A DNA stretch of 64,000 bases from Pseudomonadota bacterium. GTDB taxonomy: Bacteria > Desulfobacterota > Desulfobulbia > Desulfobulbales > Desulfocapsaceae. The notes beneath the pieces were generated by a model. The model made no database searches, was not told where the DNA came from, and saw only the letters and a list, made by a program, of their open reading frames with translations. This document shows positions 62,143 through 64,000 of this stretch, in pieces. Positions within the stretch are counted from its first letter, which is position 1. Every line of letters starts with the position of its first letter. The position numbers were made by a program, and so were the translations under genes. The stretch is taken from positions 39,495-103,494 of the forward strand of contig JAHJKP010000045.1 in the NCBI GenBank assembly GCA_018821985.1, given 5' to 3'.

Positions 62143-62605
62143 TAAATCTGCCTCACTTGATTGTGGATGGTAGCGGGAAAATCCCCAGCCACACTATCAC
62201 TTTCCACAGGTGTCGGAACCTTAGCATATCTTTTATGCATTTTACTTCATAAATTCCTTGATAATTATTAAATGTAACAGAAATCTAAATAATTGTCGGC
62301 AAAAATAAGTAGTGCTGTACGGTAATGTCCGCATAGAAAATTGCAGAGCAGTTAAGTGAATTTTCTTATGGTTCTTTCATAAATTAGTTGTAGCAACGCC
62401 TCGGGTTGTTGAGATTGTGGTGTTGCAGTTGTTATATCCACAAGGGGCCAAGAGAGGGTAAAGATTCAATCTGTTATTATTGTAGTCGAGAGAGGGAAAA
62501 GTGATGTCCCGGCCATCAACGCTTAAACCCCAGACCTCAATGTGGTGGGGAGCTGAAGCCTTTAGTCTCAGTGCGAAAGAGTTCTTTTAGGTTTCTCCAA
62601 AACTT
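62143..62605. other. Intergenic region, 463 bases
   Basis: Contains the right copy of the 12-bp repeat (62322-62333) and an imperfect hairpin directly after it (62332-62370: CATAGAAAATT with AATTTTCTTATG). A 28-codon frame at 62503 has GAGGG upstream but no homology I recognise. The operon promoter for 62142 should be at its left end. Confidence 0.5.
62322..62333 (+). repeat. 12-bp direct repeat, right copy
   Basis: GTAATGTCCGCA, identical to 60172-60183; see that entry. Confidence 0.5.
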
Positions 62606-63193
62606 TTACAGAGAGTGGCCAAAGAAGAGAATGATTGCCACCGTGACGATGGCGATGATCAATGTTCTCAAGCCGGACCAGAGCCAAAAGGTCTTACTGA
62701 TCTTTCCCAGGAAGACTCCCATGGAAAAAATACAAATCAGGGCAACGACCATGGCATTGATAAAAGGTGGTGAAGGCAAGGCCTGAAGCTGTTCTGCAAA
62801 AAATAAGGGTAAGAGGATCAGCAGAGATAAGAGCAGCGGCGAGAGTCCATTAACGAGTGCCACCAGCAGCGGCAGATATCGGCTTGCCTGCCCATAATCG
62901 CTCTCTGTCAGATCGACCACCAAGGCCTGTTCCAGCTCACGCAGTTCATTTTCCCGCTCTGCTTTCTCACTCAGGTAGGCACTGCTCAGGCCGCTGATAA
63001 AGAGGGCGATTGCCGCGCCCAGGCAGGCACTGATTGCCACCGGCAGTTCTGTCATTCCACTTGCGTGAAAACCGGTCACCATGCCCAGCATGGTCAGTGC
63101 GCCATCAAAACCGTTGGTGATCAGATAACGCCGGGCAATAGTCCAGGCCCGGAGAGAATGGAGCACCAGGTGTTTATTTTTATGGAAGATCAT
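62606..63193 (-). CDS. VIT1/CCC1-family membrane protein
   Basis: 195 residues from ATG 63193 (the frame continues to a TTG at 63199). It has about five membrane helices: FDGALTMLGMVTGF, the LGAAIALFISGLSSAYLSEKAERENELRELEQA segment with acidic residues, and three later helices. This is the pattern of VIT1/CCC1 iron or manganese transporters, although the loop with metal residues is short. It follows the DUF211 gene. Substrate unknown; iron or nickel storage would fit. Confidence 0.78.
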   Translation of the reverse strand: MIFHKNKHLVLHSLRAWTIARRYLITNGFDGALTMLGMVTGFHASGMTELPVAISACLGAAIALFISGLSSAYLSEKAERENELRELEQALVVDLTESDYGQASRYLPLLVALVNGLSPLLLSLLILLPLFFAEQLQALPSPPFINAMVVALICIFSMGVFLGKISKTFWLWSGLRTLIIAIVTVAIILFFGHSL

Positions 63194-63299
63194 AGGCAAT
63201 GGCCCGGCGAGTCAGGTTCAGTGACATACGACACAGCTGAGGGTTTTCCAGTACATGAGCATTTCCTCACATTGAACTGCTTGCAAGAGGCCTGAAAAT

Positions 63300-63566
63300 T
63301 TATGTCGGGCCCGTCCCATATACTTCAACTTCATCAATACTGTGAACAGATGCGCCCATTTTCTCGATGGCCGCCTTGATATCGTCAAAATGGATATCCG
63401 CGCCTTCAATGGTCACCATGGTGCTTTCCGTCTTTTTATCAACCTCGATAACCGTTAAAGTTATATGGTAATCTGGACCGAGACCTGCCAAGGCAGAGGC
63501 AAAGTCCAAGGCATTGGGTTGGTGTGGTTTGAGTACATCAAGTACCAGTCTTCGTATTTTTGTCAT
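63300..63566 (-). CDS. DUF211 protein
   Basis: 88 residues of the DUF211 family, a ferredoxin-like beta-alpha-beta fold common in Archaea: KIRRLVLDVLKPHQPNALDFA, then VIEVDKKTESTMVTIEG and IDEVEVYG. The function is unknown. It is 107 bases upstream of the VIT1-like gene on the same strand, which suggests a metal-related role; that link is inference. ATG 63566. Confidence 0.85.
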   Translation of the reverse strand: MTKIRRLVLDVLKPHQPNALDFASALAGLGPDYHITLTVIEVDKKTESTMVTIEGADIHFDDIKAAIEKMGASVHSIDEVEVYGTGPT

Positions 63567-63598
63567 GAGGCATTCTCAAAAGGTATACATCTGTTATT

Positions 63599-63641
63599 GG
63601 GCTCAGGAAATGACCACTTTCTGAATTTGCTTCCTGAGCCC
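63599..63641 (-). terminator. Hairpin after cooS
   Basis: A perfect 11-bp stem: GGGCTCAGGAA (63599-63609) with TTCCTGAGCCC (63631-63641), loop 21 bases. It lies 35 bases beyond the cooS stop on the minus strand. No T-run. Confidence 0.55.
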
Positions 63642-63675
63642 CTCATTACTCTCTAATAGTGACCAGGCATGTGCA

Positions 63676-64000
63676 TTATTCGCTAAGCCCCAGACCCTTT
63701 CGTTTTTCTCTGATCCGTTTGTCAATGAGTTCGGCCGCCTTGAATGGATCCGGCTCAATGCCGAAGCAGGCGCCGAGGAGCTGGTCGAGTCCTTCCAGGG
63801 CCAGATTGGTCACCAGCTCGGAACCGGTGATATTGGGAGGGTGTCCGAGATGGGTGTAGATTCCGGAGGCGACACAGTAGGTGCCTATGGCGGCGGCCTT
63901 CTCCGAATACCATTCCGGCGAGGAGCCGGCCAGGGGCAGGTCGGAAATATCCACACCCAGTTCATTGGCAAGGAGGGCTGCAAGCTGCAGGATTCGCGCA
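63676..64000 (-). CDS. cooS: Carbon monoxide dehydrogenase catalytic subunit, C-terminal part
   Basis: The frame runs open to the right edge; the visible 108 residues are the C-terminus. DISDLPLAGSSPEWYSEKAAAIGTY and VASGIYTHLGHPP are characteristic of Ni-CODH (CooS), which interconverts CO and CO2 at a Ni-Fe-S cluster. The Ni-binding cysteine region lies upstream outside the window. Ends GLGLSE. The preceding ARILQLAALLANELGV part confirms the frame. With LarC and the hydrogenase it makes nickel use a theme of the region. Confidence 0.9.
   Translation of the reverse strand, partial: ARILQLAALLANELGVDISDLPLAGSSPEWYSEKAAAIGTYCVASGIYTHLGHPPNITGSELVTNLALEGLDQLLGACFGIEPDPFKAAELIDKRIREKRKGLGLSE

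Noticed and set aside
62503..62589. 28-codon frame with GAGGG upstream
   Set aside because: No homology, no partner and no helix or motif; chance is likely.

Overview
The window reads as chromosomal DNA of an anaerobic or microaerotolerant member of the Desulfobacterota, most like the Desulfobulbales. This is an inference from gene content. It carries a Ni-dependent CO dehydrogenase, a soluble [NiFe] hydrogenase of the sulfhydrogenase type, a multihaem cytochrome fused to a cytochrome bd-like membrane domain, a DsrE-family gene, a cytochrome bd oxidase, and rubrerythrin, KatG and a PerR-like regulator for oxygen defence. I saw no tRNA, rRNA, CRISPR array, intact insertion sequence or prophage. 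About 50 protein genes fill most of the window.

Layout. 0-1.3 kb: tail of a GGDEF protein, a CheY-like regulator, and a frameshifted DsrE-family gene that ends a leftward operon. 1.4-8.8 kb: a respiratory block. A bd-like subunit pair, one fused to eight c-haem motifs, reads left. An Rrf2 regulator, a DUF4492 protein, cydA, cydB and a 30-residue membrane peptide read right, ending in a perfect 16-bp hairpin. 8.9-11.7 kb: an unusual AAA+ ATPase and a lipoprotein. 12-21.5 kb: an IMP/GMP nucleotidase-like HAD, mfd, a bamA with an extra N-terminal domain, plsC and an SDR. 21.7-24.7 kb: a decayed reading frame, comF, and a cbpA-cbpM-bacteriohemerythrin operon. 24.7-33.6 kb: aroK, aroC, glycogen synthase, GAPDH and a 1459-residue PEP-synthase-like protein lacking its pyruvate barrel. 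33.7-38 kb: four hydrogenase subunits separated by hairpin repeats. 38-42.6 kb: a small membrane protein, then a hybrid sensor kinase with a PhnD-like lipoprotein. 42.9-49.1 kb: an amino-acid decarboxylase, katG, rubrerythrin and a Fur/PerR regulator. 49.3-56 kb: four genes joined by 4-base overlaps (TVP38 membrane protein, six-hairpin glycosidase-like protein, GT4 glycosyltransferase, and a phosphodiesterase/EEP fusion). 56-60 kb: pyrF and a def-fmt-larC-pgpA operon. 60-64 kb: a response regulator-CheC-diguanylate cyclase module, a VIT1-like transporter with a DUF211 protein, and the 3' end of cooS.

The clearest candidate for an undescribed system is the four-gene unit at 49.3-56.0 kb. Its parts suggest glycolipid or glycan handling at the membrane, but I know no pathway for it. 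Others are the PEP-synthase-like dikinase without a pyruvate site, the AAA+ protein after the cyd operon, and a family of intergenic hairpins with conserved GGTGCCGTAAC ends and variable cores. Oxygen, redox and nickel recur through the window: a bd oxidase under a probable Fe-S Rrf2 regulator, a PerR-like regulator with 7-1-7 operators, a bacteriohemerythrin with an altered ligand, LarC, the [NiFe] hydrogenase and CODH.
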